From CAZKYP01 sp964556885 (GTDB lineage Bacteria; Planctomycetota; Phycisphaerae; Sedimentisphaerales; Anaerobacaceae), in contig CAZKYP010000004.1 of NCBI GenBank assembly GCA_964556885.1, positions 1-45,639 of the forward strand: 45,639 nt of DNA, given 5' to 3'. Below the pieces are notes generated by a model. It did no database searches. It saw nothing but the letters and a program-made list of their open reading frames with translations, and was not told where the DNA came from. Below, piece by piece: positions 1 to 9,293 of this stretch. Position 1 is the first letter of the stretch; the number at the start of each line of letters is the position of its first letter. Position numbers and translations under genes: made by a program.

Positions 1-87
1 AAATAATCCGATTATTATCACGCATTTGGGAATTAAGACGCTTATTTATAAACTTTATCTCCAACTTTGGCAACAAAATTAAAGTTT

Positions 88-2322
88 TTAAGCCGGGCTT
101 GGAACAAGCTGTGCCTTTTTCTGGTACCTGCGGTATGATTTGAATTGTTCCTGGAAATAGCCGCCTTTAATGGCCCTTGCGGAAAACAGCACACAGCCAA
201 TGATTCTGGCATTCACATTTCGTAATTCCCGGATCGTTCTTTGAGCGGCACCTTTACTTGTAGTGCCCGCATTGAATACTAAAATCGTTGCACTGACAAC
301 ACCGGCAAGCACCCTTGCATCGCTGACCAGCAATACCGGCGGACCGTCGATTAAGATATGGTCGTAATGCTTTCGCAGCTCGTGAAGCAGCTCAACCATC
401 AGTGCGCTGCCGAGCAGTTCGGCAGGATTGGCCGGCGTGGGCCCGCAGTCAATAATATCAAGGCCGTCTATACCACTGGATCGGATGGCTTTCTGAAGAG
501 GACACTGCCGCATCAGAATACTGCTCAATCCGAAATCAAAATGATTGGCTTTCGGCGTATCGGTATTAACCTTCGGGAACACCGATTTGATATCCGGCTG
601 CCTGAAATTGGCGTCAATTAGCAGGACTTTTTTATTCGCCGCGACAAAAGCCGCTGCAAGATTAACTACTACAGAGGTCTTACCGTCACCGGTCATACCG
701 CTGGTAACAAGCATAACTTTCATAGACTCCGCAGGGCCGGAGAGCTTGAGATTTGTTCGACACAGTCGATAAGATTCGCTGGTAACTGAATAAGGCGCCT
801 TTCGAACGACATGACATGGCTCAACACCACGCACCTGCCTGTCCTCGGAAGCGTCTGGTATTATTCCTAAAAGCGGGATTCGCAGATACCTGGCAACATC
901 GCTCGGCGTGCGAACCAAATCGTTTGCAAGCTCAACGAGGAAAGCAAGCCCGACACTGAACAAAAATCCAAGTATCATCCCGGTGGGGAACCAGAGCCAC
1001 CATTGCCTGGAAAAAACCATTTCCAGCGGCACCGGAGCCAGTCCGACCGCCAGCACTTTGGGCGTCTCAGGGTCTTCGTACATTATGTTTAATTTCTCAA
1101 TCTGCTCCCTGACAGAGTCAAGCATAGTAACTCTCTCATCCCTGATTTTAAGCCTCTTGTCATACTGAATCTGGGCCAGGTCAAGCTCTTTCTTTTTCGC
1201 CTCCGCCTCTTGCCTGAGCTCTTCAAGCTGCTTGTACCTCTCCTGCAGAACAATCAGACTGTCGCGGGCGTTTTCGAGGTTTGCCATCCTGGTTTGATTG
1301 GCAATCTCTGTTTTCCTCTGCTGCCTTCTTTGTTTGATCCCATCTATCAGCTCTCGTGCCTGGGATACGTCTCTATGGTTTTCTCCGAGCTTGGAAAGCT
1401 TTGCTGAAAGATGTGCTTCCTGAAATACAAGCTGTTGGGTAAGAGTAATAATAACAGGGTCTTTTTCGACTGAAATTTCAATCTGCTCGGTGACAGGACC
1501 GGCCGCCAGTTCAGTAAGATTTTTTATGTCCGCCTGCAGCTGTTTTATTGCAAGATCGAGGTTATTTTTCTGAAGCTCCAGATCATTCAATTTGAGTGTT
1601 ATTGTGTGCTGGAAATAACGACCGGCAGGCATCTCAAGATCATTTATCCCATACGCCTCACGAACCTCATCCAATCCCCTGTTGGCCGAATCCAGTTCCC
1701 TTTGAATCCTTGCACGCTGGGTTTCAAGTCCCTGAAGTTTCCCGGATATCTCCCTCTTCTCTGTCGTTGCACGAGTTGAAAGAAATAATTCCAGCATTTC
1801 ATTAACTATGTCAGCGGCCTCCCTGGCCTGGCCGCAGGTCATCGATATCTCTACGAATTCACTGTCTCTGTGAGCATAAGCACCAAAATATTTATTCAGA
1901 TATTTAACGGCTTTTCTCCTGTTCTCGCCAAGGCTCCTGAACCAGTCGGTTTCCTTGATTTTATCCTTGTCAATCAGGGCTTCCAGAGTGCTTTGCTGCT
2001 TTATGAGATTGGCTATCGATTGTCGATAACCATACAAAATATCCTTCTGCAACTGAACAGTGCCAATGGTCATAGGGTCTTTTTCCATCGGTGAGAGAAC
2101 CTGAATGAAGGTCTTGGCGGAATATCTCGGATGATATTTGTACAGGAAATACCACGTCCCGCCTCCGGCGCCCAGGCCCAGAATGGTCAGGAAAAAAATC
2201 AAAAATATATGGCGGCGTAATATCCCGAAAACCTCTTTCGGCGTAAGGGAAGCCGACGAATAGTTTCCTGCTCCAGCCGGCCTCGCCATTCTTCTCGAGG
2301 TTGTAGGTATTTGTCCCACCAT
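88..2322 (-). CDS. Wzz/GumC-type chain-length protein fused to BY-kinase (CpsD/CapB-like)
   Basis: This is an inner-membrane polysaccharide co-polymerase with a C-terminal cytoplasmic tyrosine-kinase-like ATPase, the type that controls export and chain length of exopolysaccharide. A first membrane segment lies near residues 38-60 and is followed by a Wzz domain. A long coiled-coil region spans about 190-430, and a second membrane segment lies near 445-468. The ATPase shows Walker A GMTGDGKTS near residue 540, a Walker A' motif LLIDANFRQPD and Walker B ILIDGPP. The C-terminus holds only a few tyrosines (GGYF, SYRRY), so the autophosphorylation cluster is short. The start has GGAG six bases upstream. 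It is the last gene of the minus-strand export/exosortase operon, 29 nt after the TPR gene. The family call is secure; the polymer is unknown. Confidence 0.9.
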   Translation of the reverse strand: MVGQIPTTSRRMARPAGAGNYSSASLTPKEVFGILRRHIFLIFFLTILGLGAGGGTWYFLYKYHPRYSAKTFIQVLSPMEKDPMTIGTVQLQKDILYGYRQSIANLIKQQSTLEALIDKDKIKETDWFRSLGENRRKAVKYLNKYFGAYAHRDSEFVEISMTCGQAREAADIVNEMLELFLSTRATTEKREISGKLQGLETQRARIQRELDSANRGLDEVREAYGINDLEMPAGRYFQHTITLKLNDLELQKNNLDLAIKQLQADIKNLTELAAGPVTEQIEISVEKDPVIITLTQQLVFQEAHLSAKLSKLGENHRDVSQARELIDGIKQRRQQRKTEIANQTRMANLENARDSLIVLQERYKQLEELRQEAEAKKKELDLAQIQYDKRLKIRDERVTMLDSVREQIEKLNIMYEDPETPKVLAVGLAPVPLEMVFSRQWWLWFPTGMILGFLFSVGLAFLVELANDLVRTPSDVARYLRIPLLGIIPDASEDRQVRGVEPCHVVRKAPYSVTSESYRLCRTNLKLSGPAESMKVMLVTSGMTGDGKTSVVVNLAAAFVAANKKVLLIDANFRQPDIKSVFPKVNTDTPKANHFDFGLSSILMRQCPLQKAIRSSGIDGLDIIDCGPTPANPAELLGSALMVELLHELRKHYDHILIDGPPVLLVSDARVLAGVVSATILVFNAGTTSKGAAQRTIRELRNVNARIIGCVLFSARAIKGGYFQEQFKSYRRYQKKAQLVPSPA

Positions 2323-2351
2323 TTCAATCTCCGTTCAGCATTAACCAAACA

Positions 2352-5300
2352 TCACTGCAAAATATGCTCAATCGCCTTGTTTATCCGTTCCTTGGTATCT
2401 TGTGACAATCTTTCGTCTTTCAGGGCCTGCCTGTAGGCGGCAACCGCCTCGGTTTTCGCCCCGAGTTTTTCCTTTATCATACCTTTATGCTCATAAACCT
2501 CGGCCGGAACAACGATGCTGTTCTGCTCATATTGCTGCAAAGCGGCTTCCAAAAACTCAACTGCCTGTTCATCTTTACCATTCTTATGCAATACATAAGC
2601 ATACGTATCCATCAGGCCCGGACTATTAGGCATTGCATCCAGCGCCCGTTTGGCATATATGAGGGCGTCAGAAAGTCTCTCATTGCTTTCAGCAAGTAAA
2701 TATGCCAGATTATTTAGAACACCGGTATTATTCGGCATTTTAGACAGGAGACTTTCGTAATCTGTAATTGCGGTTCTGAGATAGTTCTTATCGGAACTTT
2801 TTTCATATGCAAGTATCAAAATATCGGCTTTTTTCATCGTATAATCAACAATCTTCGGATTATCCGGTTCGGTCTGTTCGATACATTTGCTGATATAATT
2901 TATCGCCTGGTCATATTCACCGTTAATTGCGGCCATATTGAACATGGCATAATTAGCTACGAGCGAATCAGGATTTGTCTGTAATTTCTGACTGCAGAAC
3001 CTCGAAACCTCATCTGCCCCGAGTATCAAAAACATCCTTTGCAGGGCCTCAGAGGCAAGATTCTGGTTCGTACCGGCCATCTCAACCGATCTGCGACAAT
3101 ATTCAACGGCCTTTTCCCGCTCGCCAACTATCGATTTAACCTGGGCCATTCGCAGGTATGCTATCGGCGCTAAAGAACCAGTCAGATATTTGCCGCACTC
3201 ATCGATAACCTTGTTCAGTTTTTCGGGTCGCCACTGGCTCGTATTAGGTCTGCCGGCAGCCATAATCAATGCATTCATATACCCGTCAAACGCGGTCAAA
3301 TACAACGAGTCGTTTACCTGCTGTCCGCTGTCCCGGCTGATATATGATTGGCCTATTAAAAGAAAGGCTTTTTCATATAATTGCTCCGCCCTGTCGAACT
3401 CGCCTGTTTTAATTGCATACTCTCCAGCCCTCGTAAGCCACTCTACACTGTCCGGAAATTTCTCAAGCGTTTCATCATACAATCTTTTTAACGCATGCTT
3501 CCTGTCAAGCCGGCTATATATATGTTCAAGCAGCAGCCTTGCCTCCGGGGAAGCATCGGATACATTGACTGTATTTCGCAGTTCGGTTATCGCATCTTCA
3601 TATTGTTCGGCCTGCATATATGCCTTGGCAAGAGAAATTCGCGTGGCGGGCTCATCCGACAATTGTATGCTTTTTTTAAGGTCACTGATCGCATTTTCAA
3701 AATCAGACCTGAATAAATTTATCTCTCCTCTCAGCCGCAGTGCCGCCGGATTCTCAGGATTGTTCTGTAGATTTTTATTTATCAACGCAAGCGCTTTATC
3801 CAGTTGGCCCTGTCTCATCACAAGCCAGGCTTCGAGCAATAATATTCTCGAATCGTCAGGGTATTTTTCCTTAAACCTCTGGAATTTATTCTGCGCTTCG
3901 TTAATAAGACCGACTCTAAGAAAAGCCTGAACCTGAACAAGCATGTTCTCCGCGCTATTATCAATTGCAAGCAGTTCCTCGGAGTATTTTTTCACATTAT
4001 CTTTATCACCGGTTTTTTCGGCAATCATCAACAGGCCTCCGACCACCTCGCTGTTTTTGTTGCCGCTGTTATATTGCTGCTCAAGCTCTGTTTTCGCGCT
4101 CTCATATTGGCCGCTTTGAAAATAATGGTCCCAGAGCAGTTGCTCGTCCTGTGACTCCTGCAACAGGCTTTTCGCTTTATCGTCCTGTCCCACGGCCCGG
4201 AAATAATTTGCATAATAATAAAGCATTCGCTGGTCGGACGGACTAATTTTTCTCGCCTGCTCGAACGCGGAACCGGCGATAGAAAACAAGGTATCTCTGT
4301 TGGCCGAATCGTTCTCTTTCAAAGCAACTTCCGTCGCCAGCTTACCGAGCATAATATAATTATCCAGGCTGGGAACTGCTTTCAATAAATCCTGCCTGAT
4401 AGCTACCGCCTTCATCGGCTCCGTCGCTGCTATATAGTCGGCATATAATCCGAGCAATCCAATGTCACCGGGATTAATCGCAATCGCCCTCTCCAGGGCG
4501 TCTCTTACCTCGCTTACCTGGGTGGAGGTGACATTATCTCCGAGTTTTTGATTACGCTGGTAGTAAATTATCGCCAGCCCTTTGGCAATATTGCCGTCCA
4601 GAGGACTTATAGATGCCGCTTTACGAATATCTGCTATGGACGCATGCTCATCCTCGAGAGCAGCATTGATATTGCTTCTGAGCAAATAGGCGTATGAAAA
4701 CAAAGGTCTTATTTTAATACACTCGTCGATCATAGCCAGCGCATCCTTGAAACGGCCCCTGACAAAAGCCAGACGTGCCGCGAAAATCTTTCCTTCGCAA
4801 TAGTCGATGTTTTGACTCTTTACGAATTTAATGACATCGTCAGCCAGTCCCCAATCCTTTTTTTCCAGGGCTATTTCAAAAAGATGATCTGCGGCGGTTT
4901 CCATCTGCTCAAACTCCGGGCTATCAGGAGCATATTTTTGCCCGGAAGCCGTTTTAAGAGCCTGTTGAAAATAATCAGACGCTTTATCGAGATTGTCGTT
5001 TCTGTAATAAAACATCCCAAGCTGCACCGCCCTGTCGAGCGAATCGACTATACCGGCCAGAACCTGCTCTTCGATTTCCCTAAATCTTTCCTGTGGGACT
5101 TCAGCCGGTTTAGGTTCTGATAGTATCTGTCTGTAAACCATAGCCGCCCTGCTGTCGGGAAATTTTTGCAGATATTGCCCGACCAAACTTGAGGCTCGTA
5201 ACATGTCACCCTGTGTTATAGAATTTCTGCAAGCATTAATGATAGAAACTTCATCCACATAATCAGGCTTCACAGAAAGAAGTCTCTCGACAAGTTCCGC

Positions 5301-7340
5301 TTCCAGCCGCCAGTATCCTTCCAATTCCTTCGTCATAAACTGCTGAACATCGGCCTGAGAATTTACAGATTCATTTAATCCTGAATTCTGTTCCCGTGAA
5401 ATTAAACTCCGGCTGTCCTGATTGATCTTTTGTGCTATAGCAAGTCGAGTCTGCCTAATCTTGGCCTGTACAAGGGCCAGACGACATTTGATTGTGTTCG
5501 GATCGTTCTGCGTCCAGCCCGCCAGTTCCTTGTCGGCCTCGTCAAACTGCCTGGCGTTAATATGAACCATAACACGCAGTTCACGGCTTCTGGGGTTGGA
5601 ACCGTAATATTCTTCATAAGCATTTATATTCTGGATGGCATCCGGCCATCGGCCAAACTTCGAAATAACATCGACATAATCCAATCTCGCTTCCGGTTTA
5701 ATCTCATCAATTCCCGAATAAAGTGCGCTCAAAAGGAAATCGTTGACCACGCCGATTTCCGAGGTATCCATAAAAATTTCGGCAAGCGTATATGAAAGAT
5801 GCGCAAACTCAGGATCTTTCGGCCAGGGCGGCTTCACCGCCTTGAGCTGTTCGTAAGCCGTGTATAATTTTCCAATAGCGGATTGTTTGTTACCTTTTGC
5901 AAGTTCAAGCATCCCCTGCCACTTGATAACGAGCGGCTCATTACTGCTTCCAAAAAGCTGCTCGATTTCATGCACGGCCTGCTCGGCATTTGCCAACAAA
6001 CTACCGGTTTGCTGCGGGATTTGTGTTTTGTCGGAATCGAGAATCTGCTCTATATAACAATTTGCAAGAAAGGAATAAAGCAGGAATCGATTATTAATAT
6101 TCGCATTATGTCGCGGACCGATCGTCTCCTGAGCACCCGGCAGATTCAGAGCATTTTTGGCAATCTCTATTGCCTTAAAAATTGCGGCATTCTGCCCATA
6201 AGCCGAGAACCTGCGATAATACAAATTTGCCGCATTAATCGCATAAGCCATGTTGTCCTTGTCCAGCTTCATACTTTCTTCGGACGCTTCAATCGCTTTA
6301 TCAAGATTGTGCGAACTTTTCTGAGAACCAGCGTAAATAGAACAAATCGAATAGTATTGTGAAGCTGCCGCATAAGCCTCTGCCCGGGACCCAAACCTGC
6401 TCAAAAGGGCCTGGTATTCCGGTTCGAGTGATTTAATGCGATCTCGAAGCGCCGCAGCACTGTTACCTTTGGCAAGCATTAACTTCAAAGTTAAAAGATT
6501 GATATGGGCCTTAGGCTCGTTACCGGCAATTTCAATCGCCTTTTCCAAAATCGATTTTGCCTGCTCGGTCGAGCTGTTGCTCTGTTCGAAGTTACCCATC
6601 GAAGCATATAATTGGCCCCCGGCGACGGCCGCCCTTGCCTGATACCAATAGGCATCTATATTGTCCGGCTCGTACTCCTGAACTTTTTTCAGGTCATCTA
6701 CTGCACGCTCAAGGTATTCGTCTTTATTTATCACCGCTCCAAGAGATGCCATTTCAAGAGCGGCCCTTCCTCTAAGTAAGTATATATACGAACCCAGTTT
6801 CCGCCGACCTGTAAAGTTATCCTCCATCCCGGCAACTTCCAAATCGGCGGTGCTTTCGGCCAACAAATCTGCATCCCGGACAACATTCAGGAGTTCATCA
6901 GCCTGATTATATACATCCTGCCACACCTGATTCGAACCGCTATCGGCCAGTATGTAGAAATACTTCAACCGGCCGTATCGAGCTTTAATATTCCCGGGTT
7001 CGATTTTGATAATCTCGTCCCAGCATTTCAGTATCAGAGGCCAGTCCTGTGTTTCGATACAAACATCAAGAAGCTTAAACAGGATTTCCTTACGGAGCGG
7101 ATCGGTCTTTGCCTGTCCATAAGCACTCTTAAAACTTCGAACGGCCCTGTCATAGTTTTCCGCCTTTGTCTGCTCATCCGTTGCCGTATGCGCCGCCTGC
7201 AAGGCCGCTTCGCCATTTTTAATATATTTCTCCGGATCGCGACCGAGCTGGAGAATAATCAGAATGGCAGTTAGCAGAAAGAAAAAGACAACCGCAGAAC
7301 CGATAAGTGCTACTTTTTTATTCAGCCTCCGATTAGCCAT
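2352..7340 (-). CDS. Giant membrane-anchored TPR-repeat protein of the exosortase/EPS locus
   Basis: This 1662-residue protein has one N-terminal hydrophobic segment (about residues 10-32) preceded by a basic stretch and not followed by an obvious cleavage site, so it is probably anchored with its bulk in the periplasm. Almost all the rest is alpha-helical, with many tetratricopeptide-type units (recurring A-x-x-x-Y-x-x-A and NPxNPxA-like spacing, for example NLQNNPENPAALRLRGEI). TPR proteins are scaffolds for protein complexes. A TPR protein (PrsT) is a known companion of exosortase/PEP-CTERM loci, but this one is far larger than the roughly 900-residue PrsT and may not be orthologous. The start is backed by GAGGT six bases upstream. 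It sits between the EpsI-like and Wzz/kinase genes, so a scaffold role in polymer export or protein sorting is inferred. Confidence 0.8.
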   Translation of the reverse strand: MANRRLNKKVALIGSAVVFFFLLTAILIILQLGRDPEKYIKNGEAALQAAHTATDEQTKAENYDRAVRSFKSAYGQAKTDPLRKEILFKLLDVCIETQDWPLILKCWDEIIKIEPGNIKARYGRLKYFYILADSGSNQVWQDVYNQADELLNVVRDADLLAESTADLEVAGMEDNFTGRRKLGSYIYLLRGRAALEMASLGAVINKDEYLERAVDDLKKVQEYEPDNIDAYWYQARAAVAGGQLYASMGNFEQSNSSTEQAKSILEKAIEIAGNEPKAHINLLTLKLMLAKGNSAAALRDRIKSLEPEYQALLSRFGSRAEAYAAASQYYSICSIYAGSQKSSHNLDKAIEASEESMKLDKDNMAYAINAANLYYRRFSAYGQNAAIFKAIEIAKNALNLPGAQETIGPRHNANINNRFLLYSFLANCYIEQILDSDKTQIPQQTGSLLANAEQAVHEIEQLFGSSNEPLVIKWQGMLELAKGNKQSAIGKLYTAYEQLKAVKPPWPKDPEFAHLSYTLAEIFMDTSEIGVVNDFLLSALYSGIDEIKPEARLDYVDVISKFGRWPDAIQNINAYEEYYGSNPRSRELRVMVHINARQFDEADKELAGWTQNDPNTIKCRLALVQAKIRQTRLAIAQKINQDSRSLISREQNSGLNESVNSQADVQQFMTKELEGYWRLEAELVERLLSVKPDYVDEVSIINACRNSITQGDMLRASSLVGQYLQKFPDSRAAMVYRQILSEPKPAEVPQERFREIEEQVLAGIVDSLDRAVQLGMFYYRNDNLDKASDYFQQALKTASGQKYAPDSPEFEQMETAADHLFEIALEKKDWGLADDVIKFVKSQNIDYCEGKIFAARLAFVRGRFKDALAMIDECIKIRPLFSYAYLLRSNINAALEDEHASIADIRKAASISPLDGNIAKGLAIIYYQRNQKLGDNVTSTQVSEVRDALERAIAINPGDIGLLGLYADYIAATEPMKAVAIRQDLLKAVPSLDNYIMLGKLATEVALKENDSANRDTLFSIAGSAFEQARKISPSDQRMLYYYANYFRAVGQDDKAKSLLQESQDEQLLWDHYFQSGQYESAKTELEQQYNSGNKNSEVVGGLLMIAEKTGDKDNVKKYSEELLAIDNSAENMLVQVQAFLRVGLINEAQNKFQRFKEKYPDDSRILLLEAWLVMRQGQLDKALALINKNLQNNPENPAALRLRGEINLFRSDFENAISDLKKSIQLSDEPATRISLAKAYMQAEQYEDAITELRNTVNVSDASPEARLLLEHIYSRLDRKHALKRLYDETLEKFPDSVEWLTRAGEYAIKTGEFDRAEQLYEKAFLLIGQSYISRDSGQQVNDSLYLTAFDGYMNALIMAAGRPNTSQWRPEKLNKVIDECGKYLTGSLAPIAYLRMAQVKSIVGEREKAVEYCRRSVEMAGTNQNLASEALQRMFLILGADEVSRFCSQKLQTNPDSLVANYAMFNMAAINGEYDQAINYISKCIEQTEPDNPKIVDYTMKKADILILAYEKSSDKNYLRTAITDYESLLSKMPNNTGVLNNLAYLLAESNERLSDALIYAKRALDAMPNSPGLMDTYAYVLHKNGKDEQAVEFLEAALQQYEQNSIVVPAEVYEHKGMIKEKLGAKTEAVAAYRQALKDERLSQDTKERINKAIEHILQ

Positions 7341-7420
7341 AGTTGAACCTCACACCAAATAGATTTCTTTTCATCAAATGTCACTATCACCCTTAAACTC
7401 TGGAAGTGATATACTATGTT

Positions 7421-8176
7421 TTACCAGTCAGGCCAATGCTCCCGCTCCAGGATCGGCAGAATCACCGTCAGGAGTCTCCGGCTCGCATCGACAGCATCCT
7501 TTTTATCGGGTGCATCAGGAGTCTGATTGAACACTATTTCGACTTTGGAAAAATATGAGTGCTTTCTGAAGAGATTTTTATTCAGAATCACCCTCGCCTG
7601 TTCCCTGCTGCCGGCATATTCCCCGTTTACCCTGAAAAGGTACAAAACGGGGAATTTATCGGTGCTTCGCCAAAGATTGGCATTTTTGGTCCCGAAAACA
7701 AGGTATTTTCCCTCGATGCTCTTTACGAATCCGGCATTGTCGTTTATTTCAAAATTCACAGAATCGGACGCAAGCCTCTGGAAACCGCCGCCTGCATAAC
7801 ATTCTTCAGGGACATGAGGCACCCTGTCGGGAAGCCGATAATATGTAATAAACAACATGCACCTTTTGACTGGACTGTTGATTTGTGCGCCGGTATCCTC
7901 CAGAATCCACTGGATATAGTCTTCAGTTCCTAATGACTTGAGGACCTCTTCATTTTCAATTTTTAGTTTCGGTTGTACTACTACATAAGGTGACAAATTA
8001 CCCTCATCAAGCAGTTCCAAAGATTTCCTGAGCGGCAGCGGCTCTTTTTTTAAATATACTCCAAAACTTTTAATCGCAAACGACATGCCGCTACCTGCCA
8101 CTGCAAGCACCGCAACACACAGTAAAAAAGCCGGTTGCAAATAAACACGCAGATTGTTTTTCTCATCCTGCATCAT
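7421..8176 (-). CDS. EpsI-like exosortase-associated protein
   Basis: This is a 251-residue protein with a single N-terminal membrane segment (about 13-33) and a periplasmic domain. The motif VPEECYAGGGF near residue 125 matches the Pro/Cys-containing motif of EpsI (DUF3485) proteins, which occur beside or fused to exosortases. Its molecular role is not established in the family. The start codon overlaps the exosortase stop by four bases (ATGA), which implies translational coupling. The spacing to the TPR gene downstream is 80 bp. The call rests on both the motif and the coupling to the exosortase. Confidence 0.8.
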   Translation of the reverse strand: MMQDEKNNLRVYLQPAFLLCVAVLAVAGSGMSFAIKSFGVYLKKEPLPLRKSLELLDEGNLSPYVVVQPKLKIENEEVLKSLGTEDYIQWILEDTGAQINSPVKRCMLFITYYRLPDRVPHVPEECYAGGGFQRLASDSVNFEINDNAGFVKSIEGKYLVFGTKNANLWRSTDKFPVLYLFRVNGEYAGSREQARVILNKNLFRKHSYFSKVEIVFNQTPDAPDKKDAVDASRRLLTVILPILEREHWPDW

Positions 8177-9126
8177 ACATCACGCCTGCGAATTATAATA
8201 TCCTCCGAAGCCGGACTATTTTCATCTACAAACAGGCTCGACATGAACCATGCAAGAAGGCTGTACAAAGCAAACGCCAGCGGCAGCATCAGAAGTCCGA
8301 GTGTATCGTGATAAATACCCTGCGTATATTTGGGATGCACAAGCACAAAAATAAAACCGGTCGCCGTAACACGAACAATATTGCAGAAAATCGCAATCGG
8401 TATTGTGCTTGCCATCAGGATAAGACGCTGCCATAAAGGTCTGTAATGCAGATACGCCATTGCCACACCTAAAGCAAAAAACGCCATTAATAAACGCATA
8501 CCGCTGCAGGCCTCGGCAACGTTCAGTGACGGTTCGAGCTGCCGGCCCATATAAATCACATCAATAACAACACCATTTACAACAGCCTCCACTCCATTAA
8601 TTAAATTTAGTAAAGCGGCCGCCACTACAGCGGAAAGATGCCGCATCGGCATGGTCAGACTGACGTAGTATCTTTGCGGCAGAGGAACGGCAAAAATCAG
8701 AAAACCTATCGGAAGCCATGTGTGTTTAAAAAGCTGCCATCCGCCGAGGAACAATACGAGGGCACCTAAGGTAGCTATCATAGTGACAGGTTGCAGGTAG
8801 CCGTACTGGAGCTGGACGATATTGAAGGGATAAAACAATATCCCAATAACCAAAAAAATAAAACCAAGATAATTCGGTTTGAGCCGGAGATTGAGAATTT
8901 CTTTCTTGTGCCGATTTATAAAATATAAGCTGAAAAGTGGTATAAGAAAACCGTGTGACCAGCTATTGTCGGTATACCATCTGTGAACGACATTATCCAC
9001 CTCGTTGCGAAATAGGTATATAAAAAGTCCTCCCACAATCAGCATCTTGATATAACTGTGCAGACCAAGTTCGCCCCACCGCTCCCTTTGAAGTGGTAAG
9101 TTCATCTCATTGGTCTCTGTTTCCAT
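8173..9126 (-). CDS. Exosortase
   Basis: This polytopic inner-membrane transpeptidase is predicted to cleave and anchor proteins carrying a C-terminal sorting signal. About eight hydrophobic segments are visible. The three exosortase catalytic motifs are intact: Cys207 in EACSGMR, Arg252 in NIVRVTATG and His273 in YHDTLG (numbering from the start chosen here). An open frame extends upstream to an ATG at 9228, but that ATG has no ribosome site. The ATG at 9126 has GAAGG seven bases upstream, and the extra 34 residues are low in hydrophobicity and unlike the family, so 9126 is preferred. It is coupled by an ATGA overlap to the EpsI-like gene. No protein in the window ends with a recognisable PEP-CTERM signal, so its substrates lie elsewhere. 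Confidence 0.92.
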   Translation of the reverse strand: METETNEMNLPLQRERWGELGLHSYIKMLIVGGLFIYLFRNEVDNVVHRWYTDNSWSHGFLIPLFSLYFINRHKKEILNLRLKPNYLGFIFLVIGILFYPFNIVQLQYGYLQPVTMIATLGALVLFLGGWQLFKHTWLPIGFLIFAVPLPQRYYVSLTMPMRHLSAVVAAALLNLINGVEAVVNGVVIDVIYMGRQLEPSLNVAEACSGMRLLMAFFALGVAMAYLHYRPLWQRLILMASTIPIAIFCNIVRVTATGFIFVLVHPKYTQGIYHDTLGLLMLPLAFALYSLLAWFMSSLFVDENSPASEDIIIRRRDV

Positions 9127-9293
9127 ATTGCGGCCTTCTTCGAATCCGCCGCTTTCTGAACCACAAATTGAAGGAAATTCTGCACCACGAGACCGTTCTG
9201 AAATTAAAGAGGAGATGCGATCCACCATATCAAAACCAAAAAAAGAACTGTGGATGTATTCCCCAGTTCTAAACTTTTCATTTCAAGCTCCTC

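Noticed and set aside
2..16. Hairpin AATAAT/ATTATT downstream of the kinase gene
   Set aside because: AT-only stem with a 3-nt loop and no T run; chance in AT-rich DNA.
3190..3930. A 246-codon plus-strand open frame
   Set aside because: Antisense to the TPR gene; Ser/Leu-rich composition is the mirror of the TPR codons.
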